A DNA stretch of 38,594 nucleotides. Source: a virus. Within the stretch, counting starts at the first letter, position 1, and the number at the start of each line of letters is the position of its first letter. Positions 16,253 through 28,800 of the stretch are shown piece after piece. Position numbers and translations under genes: made by a program. Location of the stretch: the IMG/VR virus record IMGVR_UViG_3300030328_002810, positions 1-38,594 of that record. The stretch is one strand, 5' to 3'. The notes under the pieces were generated by a model. That model was not told the origin of the DNA and did no database searches. It was given only the letters and a program-made list of their open reading frames with translations.

Positions 16253-16748
16253 CTTTATTTTTTTTTAAGAACTTGTCATACTCTTCCCAACTATAAACAA
16301 TCATATTATCTTCTAATTCGTCTATATTTTCAGTATTAGTTGGATTCGCGTGTATTGTTACTACAATTGACTCTTCAATAGCGTATCCCATTTTCTTTGA
16401 TCCAGATGGTGCAATAACATAACAAGGGGCTATATATTCTTCTAAACCATCTTTAGTCATTATGTTTAATCTTCCTTGTAATAAAAAGAAAACCTCTTTA
16501 TGTTTATGTATACCACCCACGAGTAGTATGCCTTGATCAATTTTCATTTCTCTTACATATATACCGTCTGCAAAAGAATGTTTATATTTAAAACAATTTG
16601 GTTTAATTATTTCATTACCAGTACCAAACGCGTTTTCACCATCAGATATACTAATTATATAATCTTCTATTTTTTGTATTCTATCTTTATAAGGTATACT
16701 TATATCCCCTTGAAGTATTTTACTTATTTCTAGTTCTTTATCAGACAT
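16239..16748 (-). CDS. Cupin-fold protein
   Basis: A 169-residue protein with a helical N-terminus and a single cupin barrel at about 60-150. The first cupin motif reads GGIHKHKEVFFLLQGRLNI (HxH at 81 and 83, candidate Glu at 85, Gly at 92) and the second includes IAPSGSKKMGYAIEES and the third metal-ligand candidate H133 in HANPTN. The spacing HxHxE is shorter than the usual HxHx3-4E, so metal binding is likely but the enzyme class is not predictable. It lies inside the virion operon, between the 331-aa tail-module gene and the gp14-like gene, and its end overlaps the latter by 14 bases. Cupins in this place could be virion structural elements, sugar-modifying enzymes or tail assembly factors. 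I recall this family in marine phage contigs, without a known function. Confidence 0.85.
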   Translation of the reverse strand: MSDKELEISKILQGDISIPYKDRIQKIEDYIISISDGENAFGTGNEIIKPNCFKYKHSFADGIYVREMKIDQGILLVGGIHKHKEVFFLLQGRLNIMTKDGLEEYIAPCYVIAPSGSKKMGYAIEESIVVTIHANPTNTENIDELEDNMIVYSWEEYDKFLKKNKDETK

Positions 16749-16792
16749 AATTTAATTTAATTTATATCTAATATAGTCACAGTTTTTGCTCT

Positions 16793-17788
16793 TTATTTAC
16801 TACTTTCAGTAAAAACGGTGCCTACGTTGAATAATTCCGCTTTGTCTGTAGAATTATTTCTAAACTCAGCACTAGCATAATATCCTAATATACTACTCAT
16901 GTTTGCTTTGTTATCTTTACTAAACATTATAAAACTTGCTGGTTCTTGCGGACATACTCTCATATATTCACAATTACAAGCTCTACCTTTTCTCACTGTA
17001 TCATGCCCGTGTAATCCATTAAATCCACCAATACCTTTGTCAATATTATCTTGTTGATAGTCAAAAAACTCTTCATAAGTAGCGGTTGGAGATATAGTCC
17101 AACCATGATCACTTATCATGTGGTGTACTATTTGTTGTGCAGTAGTAATAATATAATTATCCGGATCATCTTTATCACCCCATTTTGCTGTTTGTACAAC
17201 ACCACCAGTTTTAGCAGTGTAATCATAACATTGCTCTTTATTCCAAATACTATAATCAAAAACAGCTGAACCTGTACCTGTAAATCCTCCTGAAACTTCG
17301 TAAGGTCTAGAATAAGAACCAACTTGATCAAATGGAACGGTAGGATTATCAAAAGCAGCTGTTGCCCATTCACCAAAACTTTCGTAATGTGTTAAATGAG
17401 AGCAGTCATTACTAATTAAATCACCATCCCAACAAGCGCTACCTAATATTTGATCCCAATATAAATTAAATAAATCTTGTGGCATATCGCATCGTATAAA
17501 TCCAGCATTAGTAACAGGTGGTACACCATCAAATGTATCATGAGATCTAATTGGATCATTTTGAAAATACTGCCACTCGCCAATGTCAATAATTTTACCA
17601 ATCATTATAATTTCAGATTGAGTATTAGTCATGTGTGGAGTATGTGTTTTTCCAGCTGGAAAACTTGGATCTCCTTTAGGCCAATCTTGCAGTGGACCTA
17701 TAGCAGTAGGATTAGAAAAATACGCATAGTCTCCTATTTGAACAGAAGTTTGTAATACATTTGGAAATTTTAATTCTACTATTGGCAT
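16793..17788 (-). CDS. Conserved tail-module protein, unknown function
   Basis: A 331-residue protein that begins with a strand-rich segment (MPIVELKFPNVLQTSVQIGD) and ends with the motif FIMFSKDNKANMSSILGYYA followed by a hydrophilic Ser-rich tail. No signal peptide, membrane helix or catalytic motif is seen. Cysteines are fairly frequent (SACWDG, SNDCSH, RACNCEYMRVC), unusual for a cytoplasmic virion protein and suggesting metal or disulfide sites. The C-terminal motif is one I associate with structural proteins encoded next to tail genes in marine phages. It lies 14 bases after the 688-aa gene and 45 bases before the cupin. Tail-tip or fibre-attachment role is possible but not shown. Confidence 0.8.
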   Translation of the reverse strand: MPIVELKFPNVLQTSVQIGDYAYFSNPTAIGPLQDWPKGDPSFPAGKTHTPHMTNTQSEIIMIGKIIDIGEWQYFQNDPIRSHDTFDGVPPVTNAGFIRCDMPQDLFNLYWDQILGSACWDGDLISNDCSHLTHYESFGEWATAAFDNPTVPFDQVGSYSRPYEVSGGFTGTGSAVFDYSIWNKEQCYDYTAKTGGVVQTAKWGDKDDPDNYIITTAQQIVHHMISDHGWTISPTATYEEFFDYQQDNIDKGIGGFNGLHGHDTVRKGRACNCEYMRVCPQEPASFIMFSKDNKANMSSILGYYASAEFRNNSTDKAELFNVGTVFTESSK

Positions 17789-17802
17789 ATCTATTTATTT
17801 TA

Positions 17803-19869
17803 TTAACTTAATAATGTTGTGTATTCACCAGTATAACCCCCACCACTTCTTGGATCTCTTGGTTTTTGTGAATCTACTGGATTTGAAACTCCTAGAACTT
17901 TTATACATATAGTTCTTAGCTCACTAAGTTGGCTAGCAGAATCTCTCATTTGAAAAGTAAAAAAGTCTTTACCAACAAAACCTTTGTTAGGCGTGTATGT
18001 AAAAGTGTCATTACTTGTACTGTAAGCGCTTAAAGAACCGTGAGAAGGTGATTTGACAACAACACCTGTTTTATCAGTTTTATTAGTATCTTTATCATAT
18101 TTTATCATATCTATAACATAACCACTAGAATCTTTTGATATAACTATATTTTGATTATATGCGTTTGGTTTTATTGAAAGTATTTTATCTAAATCAAAAG
18201 AATATGTAACGTCTCTAAATCCAAACTTTTTTATATCTAACTCTGCTGTTAGTTTTAATTGATTAGCAGTGTCTGCCGCCGTGTTACCACTACCACTAAT
18301 TTGCATATAACCTTTTAAAATAGTTTTATCGTCGTCAAATGTTACTATTGATCCATGCGGTATATCTATACTTCTATCAAGCAGAACGTTTGGTTTATTT
18401 CCAGAACTAGCGTTTTGAGTACTAATTACCTTAGCTCTATATGAAGACATGAAAGTTATTGTTGCATTACAATTTAATTCATGAAGACTATTTATAGTAA
18501 TATTTTTAGCGCAATCTATAGATTGTATTGTACTAGTTTCTCCTGTTTCAAAAATAACATCCATACCAACAACAAGTTCGTTAGTATCTGTTAGTTTAAA
18601 TTTATTTACTTTTTTATCAGAACAACTTCCAGTTTGTATTATATTTTGATCTTTATCTAATAAAGCAAGAACGCTCTTACTTTTAATAATGTCACATGTT
18701 AATTGCATACCGCCCTTTATAACATCGTTAATTATTGTTTTACCATCTACAACTGAAGATCTAGTTGTTATTGTGTCAAATTGATATACTGTAGCTGCCC
18801 CAGTATTACCACATCTATCTACTTTTTTTGTAAAACTTGTACTTGCTACTAAATTATTTTTAAATCCTCTATCTTTAACATAAAGTCTTGTCGCATCTTC
18901 TTCTTGGATAGTTAACTCATACGTTTTTTTAGTATTACCTTTTTCCTTAACCCCACCTGTTACTGAAACGTCACCGCCAGCTAGAGTTAATGTTGGTAAA
19001 TTAGTTTCTGTATAAGTTTTACTAAAAGTAATAGTAGGATCTTTATATTGGTAAACTGTAATAAGTTTTTCTACACCGCTACTAACATAAACATCTGGAG
19101 CAATAGTTAATTCAATATCATAATATTGTTGTGTTCTAGCAACTCCCTCGCTAGAATAAATAGAAGGAAAATGTTGTTTTAAAACATATTTACCATTTCT
19201 TGGTATTTCAATATTATTTAGTTCTCTATCTAATATACTGCAATCTTCACTATCTTTTATAGTTATGGTAAAAACAGAACCAGGTGTACCTGATAATTTA
19301 ATCGCTCTTGTTTCGCCTTTTTGGCTTATAGGTCTTGAACGGTCATGATCAATACCTTGTACTGTATAAGATGTTATTTCTTTTTTAAACTCAATAGTAG
19401 TAGTTTTTGGAGAAATTGGTTTACCATAATCTTTTCTTTTTACTTTACCTCTTTTTTCTTTACCCCAATCATCTCCATCACCACTATAATCATCACCATA
19501 TTCTTTATACTTTTCAACACGTTGTATTTTGGCTCCTCTAGCTTCTGCTCTTTTTTCTATATCAAGATTTGTGTTTGTTACGGGCCCAGGTCCATCTTGT
19601 GTGTCGAAATTAAAAGTTTCGTTATTAACGTTGGTAGTCCAACTAGACGCTCCAGTTTTATTTACAAATTGTGGTTTATCTTCAACGGGAAGTTTTCTTT
19701 TTTTACCTCTACCGTAAGAACTAATTGTTGAATCAGAGGCTCCTGGTACCGTTGGCAATCCACCGCCGGCTTCTTCTCCACCTTCACTCTCACCTTCGCC
19801 TTCTCCACCATCACCACCACCCATATCATCTGGATAATATAATTTAAAATTGTATATATTTAATGTCAT
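17803..19869 (-). CDS. Tail/fibre-type protein with Ig/cadherin-like C-terminus
   Basis: A 688-residue beta-rich protein. Residues about 16-60 are a low-complexity acidic Gly/Glu linker (DDMGGGDGGEGEGESEGG), then a basic patch (GRGKKRKLP). The remainder is Thr/Ser/Ile-rich beta sequence with repeated strand-turn patterns. Near the end, about 600-660, it has the sequence SPSHGSLSAYSTSNDTFTYT followed by PNKGFVGKDFFTFQMRD, a typical Ig/cadherin-like tandem-domain signature of bacterial adhesins. It follows the 3244-aa tail hub by 15 bases. A fibre, decoration protein or adaptor carrying sugar-binding Ig domains fits best. An alternative start at Met16 would remove only a short N-terminal segment. 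Confidence 0.85.
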   Translation of the reverse strand: MTLNIYNFKLYYPDDMGGGDGGEGEGESEGGEEAGGGLPTVPGASDSTISSYGRGKKRKLPVEDKPQFVNKTGASSWTTNVNNETFNFDTQDGPGPVTNTNLDIEKRAEARGAKIQRVEKYKEYGDDYSGDGDDWGKEKRGKVKRKDYGKPISPKTTTIEFKKEITSYTVQGIDHDRSRPISQKGETRAIKLSGTPGSVFTITIKDSEDCSILDRELNNIEIPRNGKYVLKQHFPSIYSSEGVARTQQYYDIELTIAPDVYVSSGVEKLITVYQYKDPTITFSKTYTETNLPTLTLAGGDVSVTGGVKEKGNTKKTYELTIQEEDATRLYVKDRGFKNNLVASTSFTKKVDRCGNTGAATVYQFDTITTRSSVVDGKTIINDVIKGGMQLTCDIIKSKSVLALLDKDQNIIQTGSCSDKKVNKFKLTDTNELVVGMDVIFETGETSTIQSIDCAKNITINSLHELNCNATITFMSSYRAKVISTQNASSGNKPNVLLDRSIDIPHGSIVTFDDDKTILKGYMQISGSGNTAADTANQLKLTAELDIKKFGFRDVTYSFDLDKILSIKPNAYNQNIVISKDSSGYVIDMIKYDKDTNKTDKTGVVVKSPSHGSLSAYSTSNDTFTYTPNKGFVGKDFFTFQMRDSASQLSELRTICIKVLGVSNPVDSQKPRDPRSGGGYTGEYTTLLS

Positions 19870-19884
19870 GTTTTATTGTTTTAA

Positions 19885-22800
19885 TTATGCTCCACCAGTA
19901 GCGTATGGACTTATACATATACTAGCTATTGATAAATGTTGAACGTCGTAAGATACGAGAGATACAACTAATAAATCTTTATAATTATTGAATGCGCTAC
20001 TAGCACTTTTTTCAAAAGTAAATCCTACAACACCACCAGGCACCATTTGATTATAGTTAGCACTTTGCCAATTAGCATCTTGTATTACACCACCCCAAGG
20101 AGATTGCCCGCTTGGAAAAGTAGCAATATCAACACCAGTCCCACCTGGGTCTAAGTTTAAAGCAGAGTAATCTACTCCATTGTTAGCAATGATATGCCCG
20201 TTTGGTTGGTCAAAGCCAATCCATATTTCACCAGCTAAAGTGTTACCAATTGACGGACCGCTACCAAAACCTTCAACACCATTATTCCAATCAGTACCAA
20301 ATGTTATAACGCAACTATATACTGTGTTTGGCGCTAAGTTTAAAACTTCCATATATAGTCCTTGCGTAACAGGTTTAGTTAGTATTGCGTGTGTTGACTT
20401 TGCACCATCATTCATAAATCCATTTAATCTTACGTGACCATTACTGTCTATTCCAGGTGGAGTTGCTAAAGGAGTTTGTGAATAACCTGCTGGACCTCCA
20501 ATTGTGGTTGGTAAGCTACCTTTATCACTTGAGAATAAAGACCATTCATTGGCTTTAGCAACATTATATATTATAGCTGGAGTCCAAGGGCCATTTGTAG
20601 CGCCAATAGGATTTATTTCGTAACTACCTGGCGTAAATGGAGTTGGTACAAAATTATGTGCATCTCCAAAAAATTCATTTACATAACTAGTAGCACAAGA
20701 TGCCGGGAAGATAGTATTATTACATCTATAATTACCACCCCAAGCATGTAATAATTGAGGCGTATAAGGTGTATATCCTGACCCGTATCCCGTTCCAGAT
20801 ATACCACCAAAATCAGTATCACTTAAATAATCACTATTAGGACATGGGCTAGATGTAGGAGTAGTGGTGTAACAAGGGTGTGTATTAGTTGCTATGGCAT
20901 TTTGACAATCTACCAAAGCGTTAACACCTGAGAAATTACCAGTACCAGAAGCAACCTGATTACATATAAATGAAGTACCATGCGCCACACAATCATAATC
21001 AGGAAGTGAAACTGCTTGGCAAGGTATTTCAATTATTTCAGTTATATGACAACCATTGCTATCAGTAATTGTTATTTGGAATTGATAGCCGTTTGTAAAC
21101 AAACTATAATTACTAGCTTGTATTGTTGAAGGCGTAATACCATCTATAATAACAGTTGATCCAAAAGTAAATGTTTGTAACGGTGATTGCATTGTAGCAC
21201 CATTAAACGTAAGTAAATTTGTGATATCAAAATACGTAGGACTTGTTGGTTGACTCAACGCTTGTACAGTTACGTTGAAATTACCAACATTTGTTCCGTA
21301 TCCGTTTAATGGAACTGTTATTTCTGCTTTACCTAATTGAGTAAGAGAACTAATAAGATCACAGCGTATAGCGCTTAATGATTGAGTAACGTTAGTTGTA
21401 TTGTTAAAGTTAGAAACATTACAAGCTGGCGGCTGGGTAAAGTTACAACCTACGCTCATAGGCATTGTATACACACAACCATTATCATCTTCAAATCTAA
21501 ATATATAATCTGCAGCTACAAGTGTTGGAATAGTAATATTATCATTTACAAAATATTGTGTTGACTGGTTACCAAATACTAAATTACCTAAATTTCCACT
21601 ACCATTATCTTCATATAATTCAACATATATATTTGCTGCATTAGCACCTAAATTATTTATGCCAAGAATAATTTGACCATCAGCGTTAGTAGGATTACAA
21701 GGACTACCTGCCCCTGATATTCCAGTAGCATCAGTAATTGAATATTGGAATTGATAAGGCATATTTGGATCACATGGTATCGCTGGTACACAATTTCCAT
21801 TAGGATCATTTAAACAATCATTAAGAGTTGCGTAATAACCTAAACCAGTACCTGGATTTTGACAGTTAAACCCTCCCATTCCATCAGATACGCAATCATA
21901 AGATATTGGAGCAACAGTATACTCACAATCACAAGTATGTATATTTGCTAATTGATTATAGTTTGAAGCTTCTCCACTCCAAGTGTAAGGTCTATTATTT
22001 ATAATCTCTGTGTTTGTAGTAATACCATCATCCATACATCCATAAATCGCACTAGCATCACAATTATCAGTATAATATTGAATTGAAGAATTACTAATCA
22101 TACCTACACCATCTAAACCAGCAACACTATTACCATATTGAACACAGCAACTACTGTTTTGTATACAATCACACCAACTAGAATAACCACCTGATAAACC
22201 TGTAACTTCGTGACAACCCAATCTTGCATCACAAGCCCAAGAAGTACCAACAACACCGCAACTAGTATTTGGATCACTAAGACACATAGATTCTGTAGCG
22301 TATGTACCAGAATTACCTTGTATTTCAACACAGTCGTGAGAAGTACCGCCAGATGTAGAAGGCAAACAAATACAAGGTTCAGGACCGTCCGCATAAGGAG
22401 TATTATTAGCTATAGCTATATCCTTAAGACTTTCTACATTAGCAGGAAAAATAGAATTACCATTTGCATCATATTCTAATTCCCAAACTAATAATTTATT
22501 ATTCATTGCTTGCAAAATATCCATTCCGTTTGAATGATACATAGGTGGGCTAATAGCATGTATATAGATTAACGAAGCCTTTATGTGAGGCGACTGACCA
22601 CTAGGATTAGTAAGTCCGTCGTTTTTTATGTAATGACCCTGTGAATTATCCACGCCATTAACATAACAAGGGTTTTGTACTGTTGGTGTTGCCATACTAA
22701 TAGAAGAACTCCAATCAGTATAAGCTTCACTTGCACCAAACCCAACGCCTCCTATTATCATATAGTTCGTATAATTTGTACCACTAGCGTTTTGCATATA

Positions 22801-25800
22801 ATAATTTATCCAACTTGGGTTTTGTAAACTAGGATCACCAGCAGCAGTTGCTGCAGCTAAATCATAGTGTACATATAAATTACCATCTAGACTTTTGGCT
22901 AAATCCGTAGTACATGCTGAGTCAGGTTGATCGTATGATATATGTTGTATACAATCCCAAGATGTAAATCCACCGCTTACAATAGATTTATCATAATTAT
23001 TATCTATACCTTGATATGAGAATTCTCTTGTGTCTATATTACCAGCTTTACCATCATCCAACCATTCTGTAGCAACGCCCTTTATTTGAGAGAACCATTT
23101 TCTTTCTTTAGATTTAAATTCTTGCTGACCAGCTTCTTGCAGATCTGTTATCATATTATCTACATACCAACCAAACTTTATATTGTTGTCCCAATATTCT
23201 CCATTGTTAGTTGTGTCAGACGTAACTCTTGATAATGTTCCTTCATAATTAAGAGTTTGGAAACTTTTAATTACGCCTGGAGCTTCATTAAATAACACCT
23301 CTATACTAGAATCATATTGATCAGTATAAAAATTATTTCTAGTTTCGTTAGCATGATGCTCCCATAAATTACCGCCTTTAAATGTATAATAAGTATTATT
23401 TAAACTAACACCATTTTCTGGTATAAACGATTTAAAACTAACCCAACCTTTAGATCTTTCAGAAAATGAAATAGTTTTATCAAGAGCATTAGTAGAGTTT
23501 TCAAAAGTAGAAGTATATGACGAAGGTTGTAATATAGTAATTGAAGTATACCACTCGTTATAATATTGAGCGTCAGAAGGTCCAAGTAAAGGAGAAACAT
23601 CTGCTAAATCTGGTGTTGGTGATATCTCTATATATAATATTCCATATTGTATACTTGTGTTAGTAACGATAGTACCTGGCTTTAATCCTGGTCCCTCAAC
23701 AATTTGTCCTAACATTACAGGAACATTAGTTGGCGCTATTAATCTATTTGTAGGTTCATATGTTGAGGTGCTAGTCTGACCAACAGATGCCATACCTATT
23801 TCACCTTCTATTTGAACCCAAGCCGTACCCATTATAATAGGTGGCGTTGGTTTAGGATAATCACTATGATCAAATGTTAAATTATATTCTTGTTTCTTTT
23901 CATCAAACGTACCTATTAATCTATTAGCATTTTTTAAATTATCTGAGAAATAATCTTGCATACCAAAATCAGATATAGGTGTCATACCATCTTGTGATAA
24001 TCTCACAACAGTACCTCTAACTTTATCTGTAAAGTAATTTCTAAAAGATTCAGTAGCGAAAGATTCTGGATTTTTAGATATACCAAAATCTCCAGAAAAT
24101 GGAGTTGTTGCGCCTAACACTCTACTTGTAGCTGTTATATTAGCGTTACCATCTGCATTAAATAAAGCATCTTTATTAGCTAATACCTTAAATACCTTGT
24201 CTTCACAAAACGCTAAAAGATTAGTATTTCTTGAGAATAACTTTTGTATTGTTCCGTATATAGGATTTAAATCTTTTGTAATTTTTTCAGCTTGTATAAA
24301 CTGGTTTAAATTATTTACACCGCTTCTTGAATTATATATACCAGACCAAATGAAACCACTACCTCTTCTTTCTTCTTCATATGGTTCATCTAAAGTGGCA
24401 GAAGCTTTTGGCCCATTATCTATTGTAATTTGATTATAATCATCTCGTATTCTATCAGACTCAACACCATTACCAAAGGAATAACAATTATGCCAAGGTA
24501 GCGTTACTTTATGATTATGTAAATCTCTAGCTAATGTTATAGCTCCAGTTGTTTCATCTACAGCTAATACATAAGTTCTAGTTGAACCACCATCAGCTCT
24601 AACAAATTCTATTATTTCTCCTTCCGCTGGAAATATAGGGTTAGGAGCTGACGAAGTTAAATCAGTACCTTGAACATCGCATAAATACAATATATTATCT
24701 TCTATTCTTCTAACTCTTATATCAATACCACCAATATTACCACCACTCAATGGACCACCATCAGTACCTAATACTTTTCTAGCTCCATTAGGCTTATAAC
24801 ATTGAACGTAACTATTATAATATTCGTATGTTCTAGGGTGTACTGGCCCAACAAATTGCTCGTTAGTATTGTCATTAAGTTCTATAGGATATACTTGACC
24901 TATTTCTTGATATATATTTAAATCAACTTGTTCTTTTGGTTCTGTTTCCCATATAGCTGGATTAGAACTTGAATAATTTAATTCATCATACTCAGAATAA
25001 GGTTCTAATATTTGCCAAGTAACACTACCAGGGGCTTCAGATATATTATTACTAGCATCTTCTGTTTTAAAGAAGGGTATTTCCGTACCACTCATAAGGG
25101 TGGCACCAGAATACATACCGTCAGAACGTATACCAGGAGCTGGTGTAGATGGAATAGTAGTTTTAACACTCGTCACACCGTTTGAATCAACATCAAAATG
25201 TGGAGGTAAATCAGTTGGGTTTGTAGGTAAATATTTTGAAGTACCTTTTACACCTAAACTTTGTGAAGGAGCACCGTCACTTTCATAAGTAACAGCATGG
25301 AATTGATATCTTCTTCTTTTCGCTATACCTTTCCAAAACTCTCTAACTCTTTGTGGGTGATAATAATGGCAGTTTGTTGCGCTTTCTGAAGCATATCCTC
25401 CTGTTATACCAGCTGTTGGATTTGGCGTAATCCAATTCCCAAAAGACCAATCTCCAGCAGTTCTACCAAATCTAAGATTATTTGTTCCACCGTTATGTTC
25501 AATACCAAGAGCAGCTCCAGTATTTCCGCTACCACGTCCATAATCTAATTCCCAAGTTGTCCATATTGCAATGCCCAATGGAATTGAAGATGGATTTCCA
25601 GTTACACCACTCGCATTATCTTGTTGTAAAACCCAATTTTCAGAGCCAGGTGGATCTTCTGTTGGAAAATCAAAATCATCACCATCATGATCTTTAAATC
25701 CTTGTGAAGCCCAAGACCAATGTGTTACAGTTGTACCATCATCGAGAGTGTGAGTATGTGTTGTAAGATAATCTTGAAATGTAACATAATTATACAAAGA

Positions 25801-28800
25801 AACACCATAATAACTACCATGATTAATATTATCTCTAGTGTTATAAGCCCATTCTGAACTTGTTTGATCTATATCATCAAATTTTGGCGTTTTAGTTATA
25901 TATGTTATTCTATCTGGGTCTTCTGCCCATCTCCATATAGTACCAGGTGTACATATTGAGTTTATAAATAATTGATCAGATACGTATTGATTATAACTTG
26001 AAAAATCAGAAAAATCTAATTTTAATTCTGATAAATTTTCTGGAACATCTATTGGGTTTCCATCGTCTCCTATACCAGAATATGATAAATGTATAATATT
26101 GTCAGTTGCATCTATACCGATAGAAGGTACAATTTTACCATTTTGAGAACCAGGAGCATTTCTTAATTCGCTTATAATGCTTTTACCGGTTGTTGCGGGA
26201 TCGTTTGGAGCAGTTCCAATAGGAGTTCCATCTGTATAAAGTTGAGGTCTATAAACTTTAACAGTATTAGTACCCTGTGCTTGGAGTAAATAATTATCAT
26301 ACGCACTAGCAAAAGTATTTGTACCTAAAACTTGTAATCCACCTCTATCTTCATATAAATCAAGATATTGATGGTGTATATTACCACCACCACCACCCGG
26401 TGTAGCGTTGCTTATTTGGAAATGTGCGTGAACAGGTGAACCTCCATCGGGATGATGTCTATCGTCTACACCAAATTGATCATCAATATCAAAAAAGTAT
26501 TTAGTGTATTTAAAAGGTCTAAAACCTTCTACTTTATCTATAAACCAACCATTAGATTCTGCATTAACATCTGTAGATGCGGCTTCTGATCTACTAGCCT
26601 TATCCCAATACGATTCACCAATGCCTTCATGTCCAGCACTAAACCAAGAAGTATCGTTTTCTTCAGATATTGAAATTTGGTGACACTTAGAAAACGCGCC
26701 TACAAGAGGTAACACAATTGTGGGCGCTGTGCCATACCACTCTTCATATACTCCTTGAGTTCTAGCTCCACTTGAATCTTCAGATTGTGGATTTATATAT
26801 TGTGATTGTAATGCCTGCGTAACAATTAAATTTTTTGATTGACTAGATTCTTGTATAATATTTTCTATAAGATTTACATCTTTTTTAATTTTAACAAAAA
26901 ATCTACCATCAAACTCTGGTTTGTTTTCAACAATATTTTCAACTAACTCTATAGAACCACCACCAGAATAACTAGCATAAGTACCTGTAATTGATAAAAC
27001 TTTTATATCATGTTTAAAAAGTTTTTGTACTACTATATTATAAAAACCAGAACCTATATTAATAAGTGAAACAGATTTTATTTTATACCAAGCGCTTATA
27101 TCTACCGAACCTATTATTTCAGGACCTTTAAATCTAATTTCAAACTTTGATATATCTACACGGTCAGCTCCTTCCGCTACACCCAAAATAGCACCCCAAC
27201 CAGCTGCATCAGCCGCTACTCTATCTATATAAACATTATTTGTCCCTACTTGGGGAAAACCAACACCACTAGCAGTTGCAATAAGATCACCACCACCATC
27301 GTTAAATGTAGGTTTATTTGTTTTAGTTGTTTTTACAAATATAGGAGCTTCATTAGAAATTGATATTATTTTATATCTAGCTTTATTTTTTATAAACCCT
27401 TGATAATTATCTTGTGCTGGATCTTCATATATAGCTCTATCGCTATCATGTGCTTTTTTAAGTATTAAAAATGTTTCTAAATCAACCTTATTTCTTTCAG
27501 AAGAAGCAAATGATAACCATATATTACCATCCTCAGCATTATACCAACGATCCATTGCTAAATTATAATATTCACCAGAAGTTTCTTTTATAAAGAATTT
27601 ATAATATTTTGCCCATTCTGGAGCTATGTTGAATATTTGTCCTGTTAAATTAGTTGCTTTGTTAGCATTATCTTTTTCTATATATATTGAATTTTCTCCT
27701 TTTTTAGTGTCAGAGAATACGGGTGTCTCTCTACCAAACTCATCTATATAAACAACTCCTAATTGATAAGTTCTTAAAGTTTTAACTGATTTTGCGGGAT
27801 TGAGAAGAGAATTTATTTGACCAAATAAAAACGCATTTTTTTGTTCCGGCAATATTGCGTCTGCATTTATTTGTTTAGAATTAAAACCTATATTTATATC
27901 AATATCTATATCTTTACTAGCTTCTAATTCTCCGTAGTTATGTTGTGAAAAATTAAGTAGAGCTGACGATACGGTACTTTGTGTATTGTATAAATTAAAA
28001 TTTTGTAAATAGTTTGCATATACTATTCTATTACCAGTAACTTCTTGTGCTAAAGCTGCTCTAGGTACATTGTCCCAAGGTCTTAATAATTGATTTGCTG
28101 GTAAGACTGCATGAATCATCTCATTCGTAATTCTAGTCCAACCTCTTGTTCTTTGATTAGAAGCGATATTGTTTACACCAGCGTCACTACCAACACCAGC
28201 GCTAGGTCCTATCGCATTCCACTCACTATATTTTTGTATTGCATCTGATGGGCTTGGTACTTGTGGCGGCGCCCAACCAGGCTTCCAATCGTTGGTAAAT
28301 CTTTTTACAGTTTTGACAGTATATACATTAGGTGAATTAGATTCTTTATAAAGTATATCTATAGAAATAACATCGTCTGGTATTTGTCTACCATGAACAA
28401 AATCTTTTATAGCTAAAAATCTTAAGTTATTAACCATACCTAGATTATAACCTTCTTTATGTCTATAATCAAAATCTGTAGGTAAAAAAGCTATTTGAGT
28501 AAAAGGTGAGAACGCAGAATATTCTCCATCTTCATATTTGTATCTAGTTGCGAATCTTGGAAATTTAAATTTAAATAAAGTTTCTCCATCTTCTAAAACA
28601 ATATACCAATCACCGTTTTCAGCATCTAAAGTTTTATCTCCTGATAACACTTGTATTTCACACGCACCGTTCCAACCTACAGTATGATCAATACCCGTAA
28701 CTATCTGCGCTCTAATATAATTATCGCCATCTGGTTCATCTACGCCTGGATATATTCTTATATAATCACCGTTATGAAAATCTGGATAAGTAGTTGTACC

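Noticed and set aside
16749-16792. TATATTAG in the gap before the cupin gene as Bacteroidetes promoter -7 box
   Set aside because: Differs from TAnnTTTG and no TTG box lies at suitable distance upstream; too weak to annotate.
17128-17376. 82-aa minus-strand frame resembling a membrane protein
   Set aside because: Lies wholly within the 331-aa gene in another frame; the main frame has convincing protein features.
19345-19731. 128-aa plus-strand open frame
   Set aside because: Phe/Ile/Ser-rich shadow of the 688-aa gene; low complexity and no supporting signals.
22113-22394. 93-aa minus-strand frame rich in Val and Leu
   Set aside because: Alternate frame of the Cys-rich part of the 3244-aa gene; composition is an artefact of the frame shift and no start signal is visible.
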